From: a virus
DNA: 64,000 nucleotides
IMG/VR virus record: IMGVR_UViG_3300036770_008028
Span: 1 to 64,000 of that record
Reading direction: 5' to 3' (one strand)
Shown here: one piece after another, positions 31,849 to 39,850 of the stretch
How positions within the stretch are numbered: position 1 is the first letter of the stretch
Layout: every line of letters begins with the position of its first letter
Notes under the pieces: model-generated
What the model was told of the DNA's origin: nothing
The model's input: the letters and a program-made list of their open reading frames with translations, nothing else
The model's database searches: none
Position numbers and translations under genes: made by a program

Positions 31849-31879
31849 TGTTTTTTCTCCAGCTTTCCGCTAACTGGAT

Positions 31880-31885
31880 TATTTA
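31880..31885 (-). promoter_or_regulatory. Late promoter (giant fibre)
   Basis: GGTAAATAATCC, 31 nt before the ATG at 31848. Confidence 0.55.
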
Positions 31886-31912
31886 CCAATGATCACGTTT
31901 TTGAAGCGGCAG

Positions 31913-32947
31913 TTATGTGGTTATATTACCGCCCAGATTCACTATCTTCCAGGCATCAAAACTGTAGACGGCCAGGCAAGGATTGCCGCTGTCGCCGTTG
32001 GTGACATAGATCACCTGGCCGCTGGCCACATTGGCCAGGCCATTGGCTTCGGTCACGGTATATGTGGGCAGTTGCACGCTTTGCACCGTGGCCAGATTGG
32101 CCACACCAGACGGATCCACTTCAATCTTGTTCTGACCGGAATCATTGCTGATGGCCGACACTATGCTGAGTTCGGCAATAAATCTCACATCAATGATGTC
32201 GCTGATCTGTGGTGCTTCGGCAAAAGTGATCACGTTGCCTGTGACAGTATAGGCTGCGCCTGGTCTCTGCACCGTGCCGTTGGTGCTGACGATCACTGCA
32301 TTGGCCGTGGTAGTTTGATTCAGTGCAAACACCGCGGTGCTGCCATCTCCTGTGAGAGTCTGATCTGATATCACTGCGAGATCTTCTCCTACACCTTCCC
32401 ATTCTGCACCATCATACACTTCCACGATGCCAAGGTTGGTGTTCCATCTGATAGTTCCTGTCAACGGACTTGCAGGTCTTGCAGCGGTATCGCCCACTGG
32501 CAGAACCAAGCCGCTGGTGGCATCAATGATCACCAAGCTATTGCCTGAGGGTTCCAGCGTGATATTGCCCGGATCTATAGTGGGAGAAATCGTGGTGTTG
32601 CTCACAGAAAGATTGCCAATGGTCACTGTGCCGTTACCAAAGATATTGTTGGCAGTGATATTGCCGATCACAGTGAGATCTGCTCCGTCCCAGGAGAGAT
32701 TGGCATCAGTCACTGCCAACTGATTGCTGTCAGCATAAAAGATACCGTTGGCCGTGGACGAGGTGACGCGCACATTGGCTGCATTGGCTGTTCCTGCTAC
32801 TGTAAAATCGTCACCGGGTGCAGAGGTCAGCACGCCCACACGACTGTTAGTCACATCGATAAACAGCACATTGCCTTGGATGGCCAGATTTGCTCCTCGC
32901 TGGAGATTGTCCGCTAGGATATTGCCGGAGATTTTGTTTATGGCCAT
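31913..32947 (-). CDS. Tail fibre protein
   Basis: A 344-residue protein with the same N-terminus type as the 1553-residue fibre (AINKISGNILADNLQRGANL) and TATGN/ITANNIFGNGTVTIGNL shaft repeats. A TRPxxPLTGTIRWNTNLGIVEVYDG-AEW module and a GDGSTAVFALNQTTTANAVIVSTNGTVQRP module are both seen in neighbouring fibres. It ends in a QVIYVTNGDSGNPCLAVYSFDAWKIVNLGG tip, similar to the end of 25895-27109. It has its own late promoter 18 nt before the start and AAAGGACACC as ribosome site. Confidence 0.7.
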   Translation of the reverse strand: MAINKISGNILADNLQRGANLAIQGNVLFIDVTNSRVGVLTSAPGDDFTVAGTANAANVRVTSSTANGIFYADSNQLAVTDANLSWDGADLTVIGNITANNIFGNGTVTIGNLSVSNTTISPTIDPGNITLEPSGNSLVIIDATSGLVLPVGDTAARPASPLTGTIRWNTNLGIVEVYDGAEWEGVGEDLAVISDQTLTGDGSTAVFALNQTTTANAVIVSTNGTVQRPGAAYTVTGNVITFAEAPQISDIIDVRFIAELSIVSAISNDSGQNKIEVDPSGVANLATVQSVQLPTYTVTEANGLANVASGQVIYVTNGDSGNPCLAVYSFDAWKIVNLGGNITT

Positions 32948-32965
32948 CTGGTGTCCTTTACCAGA

Positions 32966-32971
32966 TATTTA
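32966..32971 (-). promoter_or_regulatory. Late promoter
   Basis: CATAAATATC, 18 nt before the ATG at 32947. Confidence 0.65.
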
Positions 32972-32974
32972 TGG

Positions 32975-33373
32975 TTAGGAACTGCTGTGTATCACTGAGA
33001 TTGGTTCGCCATCGGGCGGAGCCGAAGTGAAGGTGATAGTCACTGTGCCGTTCACGGTGTAGGCAGTGGTAGGATCCTGATAGATCGACCCCACAAACAC
33101 GATGATCTGCTGCGTGGAACTTTCCGCGATGCTCATGTTGAAACTGACAGTGCTGCCATCACCGGTAAATGAATCCACGGTATAATTGATAGATCCGGCC
33201 TGACTCAGTTCAACAAACTGAGTGCCATTGAAATACTCAGGGGCTGCAAGATCAGTGTTGTAGCGTATCAGCCCAAAGGTAGGAGCAGCTGGACGCGTGG
33301 CTGAACCACCTGCGGGCAGTACTACCCCAGACGATCCTGACTCCAGTTCGCGATTTTTTACCCAGTTGCCCAT
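32975..33373 (-). CDS. Small fibre-module protein
   Basis: A 132-residue protein consisting of two modules found inside the longer fibres: GSATRPAAPTFGLIRYNTDLAAPEYFNGTQFVEL and YTVDSFTGDGSTVSFNMS...IIVFVGSIYQDPTTAYTVNG. It lacks a shaft. Its start overlaps the stop of the next upstream gene (shared base at 33373). It may be a separate tip or collar protein, or a detached fibre module. Confidence 0.55.
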   Translation of the reverse strand: MGNWVKNRELESGSSGVVLPAGGSATRPAAPTFGLIRYNTDLAAPEYFNGTQFVELSQAGSINYTVDSFTGDGSTVSFNMSIAESSTQQIIVFVGSIYQDPTTAYTVNGTVTITFTSAPPDGEPISVIHSSS

Positions 33374-33705
33374 TACACCGAGATCGAGCTCACGGTCACT
33401 GCGATGACATTGGCCACGTTGGCCTCTACATCAATGAAATCATTGTTGTCTAAAATCAGTTTTTCCGTAGAAATCACATAGGTATCGCCGGTTCCGGTGT
33501 TGCCTGCAGTGATCAGTAATTGATTGTAGATCAGACTGCTGTCTCCGGGTCCAGAACTGTCAGAACTGTCCACGCAGTATACATTGACCACTGCGTCTTG
33601 GTCGCCGGTGTTGCAGATATACATAACAGTGATGGCTTGCTGGCCAGCCGCTGTGAACACTGTCACTGGTTCAGTTGAGTTGATAAAAGTGTTGGTTATA
33701 GCCAT
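33373..33705 (-). CDS. Small beta-rich virion-type protein
   Basis: A 110-residue protein (AITNTFINSTEPVTVFTAAGQQAITVMYICNTG ... VEANVANVIAVTVSSISV, read in parts). The pattern of hydrophobic strands and the STEKLILDNNDFIDV segment recall small beta-sandwich proteins of phage tails and heads. Function is unknown. It lies between two fibre-type genes with a 9 bp gap upstream. Confidence 0.5.
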   Translation of the reverse strand: MAITNTFINSTEPVTVFTAAGQQAITVMYICNTGDQDAVVNVYCVDSSDSSGPGDSSLIYNQLLITAGNTGTGDTYVISTEKLILDNNDFIDVEANVANVIAVTVSSISV

Positions 33706-33714
33706 TGTTGATCC

Positions 33715-34344
33715 TTAAAATATGATTCCAAAAACGATGGCTTTGGTCTTGCTGACCAGCTCATCTTCCACTGTGACGCTTTTGACATAGAGCCCAGTAC
33801 CACCCGAACCTTCCGCATTGTGATACAAGGCCACTGCATTGGCCGTGGCTGCTGGAGCCGAAGCGATGTTACCAAAAACCTGATGACCTTGCAGTGTAAC
33901 ACGACTTGTGGCCTTGTCAAACGACAGATTGGTGTTGCCGCCAAAAGATCCAGAATCGTTGAACTGAATCGTGGTATTGGCACCACCAGGCGTGACTGCT
34001 GCTCCAGTGGCTATGGGTGTCCAAGTTCCGGTAAGGCCGGTGGCATCTGTGCCGGTGCTGAGTTGCCACTCGCCCGCGGTGGCATCGTATCTTATGCCAG
34101 CGAAGGTACTGGCTGTTTCGTGAGTGAGCACACCGGAATTGGAAGCATAACTGCCGGTGTTAGATGCGTTGAGCACGATGAAAGGATCTTTGACATTGAG
34201 CTCATCTACGTTGATATAGGTTAGATTTCCTACCACATCGAGATTGCCGTTGATCACCATGGTATTGGTATTCACGACAACGTCATCGGGCGGGTTAACA
34301 GTGGTGATCACATAATCACCATCGATTCTCTTGTAGGTGGCCAT
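33715..34344 (-). CDS. Tail fibre-type protein
   Basis: A 209-residue protein beginning ATYKRIDGDYVITTVN. It has a shaft-like VINGNLDVVGNLTYINVDELNVKDPFIVLN segment that also occurs in the 1553-residue fibre (NLTVQGNTTAIDTINLVVEDPLILL), then a TPGGANTTIQFNDSGSFGGNTNLSFD module common in phage fibres and a C-terminal SVTVEDELVSKTKAIVFGIIF. A late promoter is 17 nt upstream of the ATG. Confidence 0.65.
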   Translation of the reverse strand: MATYKRIDGDYVITTVNPPDDVVVNTNTMVINGNLDVVGNLTYINVDELNVKDPFIVLNASNTGSYASNSGVLTHETASTFAGIRYDATAGEWQLSTGTDATGLTGTWTPIATGAAVTPGGANTTIQFNDSGSFGGNTNLSFDKATSRVTLQGHQVFGNIASAPAATANAVALYHNAEGSGGTGLYVKSVTVEDELVSKTKAIVFGIIF

Positions 34345-34929
34345 CTATAGATCCTTTGGTGTATTTATTCTGGCCACGAAGTCTGTAAAGTCAAGTTTTT
34401 GAAAGTTTGGTTGTGCCAAAAATTCCGGAATGTCAGCAGTGGTTGCGCCTATCACACGGATGAACCGCATCTGTGGGTGATCGCGCATTACGGTCACTAA
34501 CTGCCGTACCCAGTTGCCCGTGAAGGTAGGAAGGCTTCCAATTTTTTTATAGTGCTGGGTATCTGCATACACATTGTTAAATTGTCCTTGCTCATTGGGT
34601 CCCATGTCAAACCCCAGCAAGTAGACGGGATTGTTGTGATCCTGTGCTGCGATGGCCACAGCTATAGGACCCGAACTGAATCCAAAATATGGTTTAGGCA
34701 CCGGGTGTGCACCAAGATTGGCCATAGGGCGCCGGGTATAGAATCTGTTGCGGGCGCTGTATCCACTTTCCTGTATTTCCGTAGCTATGGGGCGATCAGT
34801 AGCCACTAGAGCCGTGACGGTGTGTGTGCGATACAAGGCGTTGCACCCATATACAGGACCCAGATCTTGCAAACGATCAACATCTATAGTGGCACGGCTC
34901 ACGCCATTGCCCAGTACAAAAGCAGCCAT
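34345..34929 (-). CDS. DUF115-like protein next to tail fibre genes
   Basis: A 194-residue protein. MAAFVLGNGVSRATID is a Rossmann-like opening (glycine-rich loop), then GPVYGCNALYR, LVATDRPIATEI and NPVYLLGFDMGP, the arrangement of the DUF115/MAF-type family. NNVYADTQHYKKIGS resembles the donor-site region. The gene at 24238-24897 is its probable distant relative at the other end of the fibre locus. The ribosome site GGAGG lies inside the 3' arm of a terminator hairpin directly before the ATG. A glycan-related role for fibre or host surface is inference. Confidence 0.55.
   Translation of the reverse strand: MAAFVLGNGVSRATIDVDRLQDLGPVYGCNALYRTHTVTALVATDRPIATEIQESGYSARNRFYTRRPMANLGAHPVPKPYFGFSSGPIAVAIAAQDHNNPVYLLGFDMGPNEQGQFNNVYADTQHYKKIGSLPTFTGNWVRQLVTVMRDHPQMRFIRVIGATTADIPEFLAQPNFQKLDFTDFVARINTPKDL
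34362..34367 (-). promoter_or_regulatory. Late promoter
   Basis: GAATAAATACACC, 17 nt before the ATG at 34344. Confidence 0.55.
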
Positions 34930-34961
34930 AAAAAATCCTCCCTGTATGTAGCAGGGAGGAT
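34930..34961 (-). terminator. Terminator hairpin that also holds the next ribosome site
   Basis: On the minus strand ATCCTCCCTG pairs with CAGGGAGGAT across a 7 nt loop, followed by six T and then the ATG at 34929. The 3' arm contains GGGAGG, the Shine-Dalgarno of the following gene, 8 nt from its start. Confidence 0.8.
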
Positions 34962-34977
34962 CCAGAGCTGGCAGAGA

Positions 34978-35667
34978 TTACGATGTGTAGTTTTCTGCGA
35001 TGGCCAGGGCCACGGTCTGTCCAATGGTACCAGATTTGATCTCTGTACCTTCGTCTGTGAAGAAGTTCACAAGATAGCGCACCGGCGGTGTAGAATAGTC
35101 CAGAGCAAACTTGTTGGTGAGCTTTGACACCAGGATGTCTGTGGAGTCACCGTTGAAGATAGCAATGTTCATGTTGCCCTGTGTGAGCGCGCCTGTGGCT
35201 TCGTTGGCCAAGGTGCACACACCCACTTCAAACGCTGTGCCAGTGCCTGCTCCCACAGCTCGGCAAGTGAAGATGTCGCCGGCCGAAGGATTTACACCAG
35301 CGCCAGAAGATACCCAATCTGTGGTGCCCACAGTGGCTATGATGTAGGTGCGTCCTACTACCATATCTTCATCGTTAACGCTTGTAGTGTCAGCTACCAG
35401 ATACTGCTTGCTGCCTTTTTGTGTGATGATGAAACCAGGGGCTTCAGCGGAACCTGGGCCACCAGAGGGCAGGAATACCTGCACCCTAAGCACAGGATTG
35501 GCCGATGTGGCTACGGATCCACCGCCGATGGCATTGGCACCGCCCACTACGCCAATGAACTGGCTAGTGTTCAGTGTTTCTGGATAAACTGGTGACTCCA
35601 GTTGACCCAGCACAGGAAAACCAATGTCTTTGGTTGTGGTTTTTTTGATCTTGAGAGGACGTCCCAT
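34978..35667 (-). CDS. Conserved virion structural protein
   Basis: A 229-residue protein starting MGRPLKIKKTTTKDIGFPV; the ATG at 35667 has AGGAG 9-13 nt upstream, while the longer frame has no site. The N-terminus is basic and recurs in T4-like marine phages. Internal segments VVGRTYIIATVGTTDW and GDIFTCRAVGAGTGTAFEV form a small beta domain that I have also seen in other phage structural proteins. The C-terminus (SKLTNKFALDYS...VNFFTDEGTEIKSG) is conserved too. Its function is not known. The late promoter is about 90 nt upstream, giving the longest leader here; a terminator follows. Confidence 0.55.
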   Translation of the reverse strand: MGRPLKIKKTTTKDIGFPVLGQLESPVYPETLNTSQFIGVVGGANAIGGGSVATSANPVLRVQVFLPSGGPGSAEAPGFIITQKGSKQYLVADTTSVNDEDMVVGRTYIIATVGTTDWVSSGAGVNPSAGDIFTCRAVGAGTGTAFEVGVCTLANEATGALTQGNMNIAIFNGDSTDILVSKLTNKFALDYSTPPVRYLVNFFTDEGTEIKSGTIGQTVALAIAENYTS

Positions 35668-35758
35668 TTGTTTTCTCCTATAAAGAAGTCCGATCGGAGT
35701 TCTAGTCCGTACGCGGTGGGGTTTAATCTCCGCATAAGACACAGATCGTGTCAACAGA

Positions 35759-35764
35759 TATTTA
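35759..35764 (-). promoter_or_regulatory. Late promoter with long leader
   Basis: ACTAAATATCTG overlaps the end of the 35762-36367 gene. The next start (35667) is about 90 nt away, the longest predicted leader in the window. Confidence 0.5.
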
Positions 35765-36367
35765 GTCGATCTGCCAGGATTTTGAGTAGGTGTAGACCCA
35801 AGCGGGCCGGGCAGTGCTGTTGCTGACGAACAGACGGTTTGAATTATCAGTGCGCACGGTATGACGACATCTGCAGAAAAATTCATGCGTGCTGAAAGTG
35901 TCCAGCGCACCACCCGACACGGCCGCACCCTGGATGCGATAAGTTACCAGAGGTGTGGTGGCTAGGCTCAAGAGATAAGGATCCATCGTGCGGCTACCTT
36001 GATCAGTTTCAGTGGCGCCCGTGTATTCCACGCCAATGCTTTCATAACTGTTGGAGTTGGGTCGACGAGTGACCTGCCACTGTCCTCTGACTTCGATGCG
36101 GCATCGATCTGCGCCGTAAGTGACGCCAGTGCTGGGATCAGTGTAGGCTGTGAGAGAGTTACCAATGTCGGCGATGGTCCAATTTTGAGCACGCACCGCC
36201 AGTGTCCCGGATTCCGTGGGTGCGGGATGATAAAGACTGACCCCAAAGGTAGCACCATCATTGTATCCTGCTTGGCTAAAGCGCCAAAGACCTGATTCTG
36301 TAGTCTCTAGACCGGTGCTGACCGTGAGTTCAGACTGACCCGAGAAGGGAGTGATGAAAGTGGGCAT
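35762..36367 (-). CDS. Beta-rich virion-type protein, unknown function
   Basis: A 201-residue protein (PTFITPFSGQSELTVSTGLE...). It is rich in Thr, Ser and aromatic residues and has three Cys. RCRIEVRGQWQVTRRPNSNSY and STHEFFCRCRHTVRTD suggest beta strands. No family is recognised. A TAAATA box lies exactly 4 nt before the ATG with no ribosome site, the leaderless-type start seen at gp16 and gp25. Confidence 0.5.
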   Translation of the reverse strand: MPTFITPFSGQSELTVSTGLETTESGLWRFSQAGYNDGATFGVSLYHPAPTESGTLAVRAQNWTIADIGNSLTAYTDPSTGVTYGADRCRIEVRGQWQVTRRPNSNSYESIGVEYTGATETDQGSRTMDPYLLSLATTPLVTYRIQGAAVSGGALDTFSTHEFFCRCRHTVRTDNSNRLFVSNSTARPAWVYTYSKSWQID

Positions 36368-36371
36368 CCAG

Positions 36372-36377
36372 TATTTA
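36372..36377 (-). promoter_or_regulatory. Late promoter, leaderless type
   Basis: GGTAAATACTGG-ATG: TAAATA ends 4 nt before the start at 36367. Confidence 0.6.
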
Positions 36378-36385
36378 CCGCGGGG

Positions 36386-36661
36386 TCAGTGGTCAAACCG
36401 ATCACGGTCCTCGGCTTCGCTGTGCGTGATCACTTCCTGGATGAGTTCTTCTGTGGTCCAACCAGAATTTGAAAGCGTAGCAATCGCATCAACAAATAGA
36501 GTGAATACCGCCGCAGTGTAATCAAAATCCACTTCCTGGCCTTCTAGTGCATAGAGTTGTTCCAGTGCCGCACGGGCGCGTTCGGTGCTTTTATTGATGC
36601 TGAATGTGTAGATGGTGCCGTCTTCCAGCACTTCGGTACAGCGATCTGGATCTGTGTTCAT
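36386..36661 (-). CDS. Small acidic protein, unknown function
   Basis: A 91-residue acidic protein (MNTDPDRCTEVLEDGTIYTFSIN...). FDYTAAVFTLFVDAIATLSNSGWTTEELIQEV is a helical segment. The pattern resembles small proteins in T4-like marine phages; no function can be given. It overlaps the stop of the homing endonuclease gene upstream by 4 bp, so it depends on that transcript. Confidence 0.5.
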   Translation of the reverse strand: MNTDPDRCTEVLEDGTIYTFSINKSTERARAALEQLYALEGQEVDFDYTAAVFTLFVDAIATLSNSGWTTEELIQEVITHSEAEDRDRFDH

Positions 36662-37425
36662 GACGTTCCTTTCAGGGTTCGACAGTTGGTGCCGTGCCAG
36701 CGGGGGTAGGTGTTGACAGCGATCATTTTCTGGCAGTGGGGGCAGAGCTGTTTGGGTTTGACCTTGCCCTTATTGGCTTCAGCACGCCGCGCTTTTTCTT
36801 CGTCGGTCTGTTTACGACCACGTATGCGGTCTCCGATCTTCTGGCGTGTTGATTCTAAAACTTCTACACCCCAACGATTATTCTTTTCTCTAGTCTTGCT
36901 TTTAGACATGTTAGCAAGCCATTCTTCACTGAATGGTGCTCGCTTTTTACCTTTTTTGCTGTTGGTGATTTTTTGTCTTGCTTCTTCCTGCTTGGCTCCA
37001 TTGTTTTCGCCGAGTATGGCTTCTCGTTGGCGCTGTTTGCCCTCTTCGCTGCGAAAGAACTTATCACCATACATTGGATTATTTTCACCTCGAACTTTTT
37101 CACTTTGTAATTTTGAGTATTCTAACTTGATGCTTTCATATACACGAGAGGTAATTTTTGTTTTGTATCTTTTTTGTCCGGGATTGTCAGCTCTCATCAT
37201 ACGGAGAGCATTCAGCATCTTATAATGGTCTTCTCCTGTAGTCATTTTAATCAACAACCAATGGCAGATAAAATGCTCTCGGGGTGTGATAAATGCGATG
37301 TTTTCTTTGTCATCTGTACCACCAAGACTGCGTGGTTTAATATGGTGTCGTTCAAAAGGTGGTTCAAGGACCCTGTCTTTAGCCCGATCTATAATTTGAT
37401 TGTACCATTTGGTGTATTTGTTCAT
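36658..37425 (-). CDS. HNH homing endonuclease with NUMOD motifs
   Basis: A 255-residue protein. The HNH motif is ERHHIKPRSLGGTDDKENIAFITPREHFICH (His-His, Asn, then H). Behind it, GENNPMYG and GAKQEEARQKITNSKKG are NUMOD3-type DNA-binding repeats, followed by a lysine/arginine-rich segment and a C-terminal zinc pair CPHCQK ... C. Such genes are mobile: they cut an intron- or gene-less allele and are copied in. This one is free-standing, right behind the gp23 terminator. The start is the ATG at 37425, 5 nt after a TAAATA box. The coding sequence is more A-rich than its neighbours, which fits recent transfer. Confidence 0.85.
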   Translation of the reverse strand: MNKYTKWYNQIIDRAKDRVLEPPFERHHIKPRSLGGTDDKENIAFITPREHFICHWLLIKMTTGEDHYKMLNALRMMRADNPGQKRYKTKITSRVYESIKLEYSKLQSEKVRGENNPMYGDKFFRSEEGKQRQREAILGENNGAKQEEARQKITNSKKGKKRAPFSEEWLANMSKSKTREKNNRWGVEVLESTRQKIGDRIRGRKQTDEEKARRAEANKGKVKPKQLCPHCQKMIAVNTYPRWHGTNCRTLKGTS

Positions 37426-37430
37426 AGTGT

Positions 37431-37436
37431 TATTTA
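37431..37436 (-). promoter_or_regulatory. Late promoter, leaderless type (HNH gene)
   Basis: CATAAATAACACT-ATG: TAAATA ends 5 nt before the start at 37425. Confidence 0.5.
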
Positions 37437-37469
37437 TGTAAGTTAGCACGAAATAACAATTTAGTCAAC

Positions 37470-37495
37470 AAAAAACCCACCGAGGTGGGTTTTTT
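37470..37495. terminator. Bidirectional terminator behind gp23
   Basis: AAAAAACCCACC and GGTGGGTTTTTT pair around a short turn; T runs follow on both strands. It ends the prohead/capsid transcript on the minus strand. Confidence 0.9.
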
Positions 37496-37519
37496 GATTT
37501 GGTCCAACAAGTTCTCGGT

Positions 37520-38731
37520 TTAGGAGAATGACAAATTGCTTACGGCTATCTCCCCGACATAGTCGCCGGCGTTGCCGAACGAACTCGCGGTGTTTGTCAA
37601 TTCTATGTAGCCATACCTCGTCATAAAGCTGACCACTGGTTCGAACGTTGTGGGATCCAGCACAACACCAGAACTCATCAAAGGAATGTAAGGGCAGTAG
37701 AACGCAGCAGCGTCAGCCTCTGACGAACCTTTGTAGCCAACCAGCACAGGTGTGCTATCGCTGGCATAAGAGTCAACGAACACACGCATCGCGCCGTTCA
37801 GTGTACCAACAAACTTGGTGTTGGTGGGTGCTTCGAACGTACCTTCTGTGGTACGAGCAAAAGCGGATGTTGTTGCGGACTGGAGCACAGTCAACGAAGC
37901 AGGCGAAACAACTGCCCAGTTACCAGCACCGCGACGTGTGCGCTGTGCGATCAGGTTAGCAACACGGTTGATCAGAACTGCCAGGGCGGCATGCTCGTCA
38001 CCAACGAATGTGGCTGTACCAGAAACGGTAGCTTGGTTGTATGTGAACTCGGTCTGGGCCAAGCTGCGGAGGCTCAAGAGGATCTCTTGATCGATCTCAG
38101 CAGTGATTTCTTGGGCCAGGGCTGCCATGATTTCGGCCTCAACGTCAATGCCATGCATGGCTTGTGCGTCTTGAGCGGCTTCAAATGTCCAGCGAGCCTG
38201 GAGTTTACGTGTTTTTGCTTCCACAGCCTGCTTCAGGATCTGTACGGAGATCTGACGACCGCCAGTACCTTCCATGATAGCAGTGTCAGCACCAGTGTAA
38301 CGGCTCTGGGTGGTTCCAACTGTACCAGAAGTCACAGAACTAGCAGACGAGTACGCTGTAGCGATCTTGAATGGGCTCAGTGCTTCTTCACCTGCTGTGG
38401 TGCTTGTGGCAGCAGCAGAGTTGTCAGTCATGTTGTTGGCATAACGCACACGCAGGGTGTGGATCTGACCAACGGGACCTGTCATGGGCTGCACACCGAC
38501 GATTTCGTTGGCGATAACAGTGGGCATGACACGTCGGATCACTGGCAGGATCACGCGGTTGAGTGTAGCGATGTTGCCGCTAACAGTTGATCCAGCACTG
38601 GCGTTCTCTTTGAGGTACTTGCGAGTGTTTTCCAGGATCACATTCATGGAGTTGCGACGGTTGCCTTTGAGGCCTTCAAGGAGGGCTTCTTTGGTTTCGT
38701 CCCAACGGCTTTCTAACAGTTCTTGTGACAT
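37520..38731 (-). CDS. 23: Major capsid protein gp23
   Basis: A 403-residue T4-like major capsid protein. After a helical N-terminal propeptide, the segment NTRKYLKE-NASAG contains an L-K-E site (residues 40-42) where gp21 should cut. The HK97-fold core follows: IATLNRVILPVIRRVMPTVIANEIVGVQPM, GPVGQIHTLRVRYA, RWTFEAAQDAQAMHGIDVEAE, then WAVVSPASLTVLQ and FYCPYIPLMSSGVVLDP near the end. It ends with YGYIELTNTASSFGNAGDYV. AAGGAG precedes the ATG. No late promoter is visible in the 21 bp gap after gp22, so it is read with the prohead operon; a strong terminator follows. Confidence 0.95.
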   Translation of the reverse strand: MSQELLESRWDETKEALLEGLKGNRRNSMNVILENTRKYLKENASAGSTVSGNIATLNRVILPVIRRVMPTVIANEIVGVQPMTGPVGQIHTLRVRYANNMTDNSAAATSTTAGEEALSPFKIATAYSSASSVTSGTVGTTQSRYTGADTAIMEGTGGRQISVQILKQAVEAKTRKLQARWTFEAAQDAQAMHGIDVEAEIMAALAQEITAEIDQEILLSLRSLAQTEFTYNQATVSGTATFVGDEHAALAVLINRVANLIAQRTRRGAGNWAVVSPASLTVLQSATTSAFARTTEGTFEAPTNTKFVGTLNGAMRVFVDSYASDSTPVLVGYKGSSEADAAAFYCPYIPLMSSGVVLDPTTFEPVVSFMTRYGYIELTNTASSFGNAGDYVGEIAVSNLSFS

Positions 38732-38752
38732 TTAAGTCTCCTTATGTTGCTG

Positions 38753-39841
38753 TTATAGACCTGCCAGGCGCTTGATGTCGATCACGTTGGAACGGTCTTC
38801 TTCTTGCGGCTTGACGGTTTTATCACCAGTTACTACGCTTACAGACTCAGCGATCACTTGACGGGCTTTCGCTGTTTTGCCTTCGGCTAGCACTGCTGGT
38901 AGATACTTCTCAAAAGCGTTTTTCAGACGTGCTGTCTGTACGCTTTCCAAGAGATTCTTCATGATCTCGCGCTTGTCCTCATTGAGGGGCGCTAGGAGTT
39001 CTTCCATCGTGTTGGCACGCTGGTTGTTCTCGCGGATCTGACGGATCTCACGCTCTTTGGATTCAACGAGTACTGCTTTTTCCTCGGCGACCCGGGTGGC
39101 TTCTGCCAACTGCTGATTTTTAGCCTCGATGGCCTGGCGCAGTTTGCGGACTTCGGCGTTTTCATTGAGATGAGTAGCGCCAAATTCTGCTGCGTAGGCT
39201 TCGAAAATACGACGACCAAAATTGTTCTCGCGAGCGATCTTGATGTCTTCATGCAGTTGTGAGAGTTCGGCCTTGAGATGCTTGCTAACAGATTGGGTCA
39301 TCTTGACAGCAGACTCTTTGACGAATCTGGCTTTCAATGACTCGAGTTTGCCACGGGCTTCGCTGACCAGGCGTACTTTGGTTTCCACCAAATCACGTTT
39401 GTCCTGAGCAAATTCCATGATCTCTTCAGCAAGAGCACGTACAACAAATTTTTCCAATTTCTGGAGTCCTTCGTTGTGCTGCTTGCGATCTCGGCGCAGT
39501 TCGCCAATCTCTTCAGCAAGTTTGGTCACCATGAAGTCGTTGAACTTCGTGGCAGACTCTTTCATCTTGCCTTGGAACTTGACTCGATCTTCGGCCAGGG
39601 CTTGCCGTTCGGCAGCCACAGCAGAGATTTCTGCGTTGAGACCTTCTGTTACCATGCGATCCAGGGCTTCCACCATTACTGATTTGTCATGCTCATAGCG
39701 TTGTGCAAACTCTTCACGGAGTTCTGCACGCACCTGTTCACGAGCTTCGGTCATCTTGGCTTCCCAAGCTTCCGAGATCTCCTTGCGGGTATCCTCGTTG
39801 ATCAGATCGCTATCTAGTAGTGGTTTGAGTGCATCTAACAT
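38753..39841 (-). CDS. 22: Prohead core scaffold protein gp22
   Basis: A 362-residue, almost fully helical and highly charged protein. Long coiled-coil heptads (AEIGELRRDRKQHNEGLQKLE...) run through most of the length, as in T4-like scaffolds. The N-terminus MLDALKPLLDSDLI and the mid region FGRRIFEAYAAEFGATHLNE are conserved in gp22 of related phages. Many L/I-x-E sites would allow gp21 to degrade it during maturation. It sits between gp21 and gp23 exactly as in T4. TAGGAG precedes the ATG. Confidence 0.9.
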   Translation of the reverse strand: MLDALKPLLDSDLINEDTRKEISEAWEAKMTEAREQVRAELREEFAQRYEHDKSVMVEALDRMVTEGLNAEISAVAAERQALAEDRVKFQGKMKESATKFNDFMVTKLAEEIGELRRDRKQHNEGLQKLEKFVVRALAEEIMEFAQDKRDLVETKVRLVSEARGKLESLKARFVKESAVKMTQSVSKHLKAELSQLHEDIKIARENNFGRRIFEAYAAEFGATHLNENAEVRKLRQAIEAKNQQLAEATRVAEEKAVLVESKEREIRQIRENNQRANTMEELLAPLNEDKREIMKNLLESVQTARLKNAFEKYLPAVLAEGKTAKARQVIAESVSVVTGDKTVKPQEEDRSNVIDIKRLAGL

Positions 39842-39850
39842 GCGTTTCTC

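Noticed and set aside
24238-36367. Integrated prophage or insertion sequence boundaries
   Set aside because: No integrase, transposase, attachment-site repeats or terminal inverted repeats were seen; gene order is that of a continuous T4-like genome.
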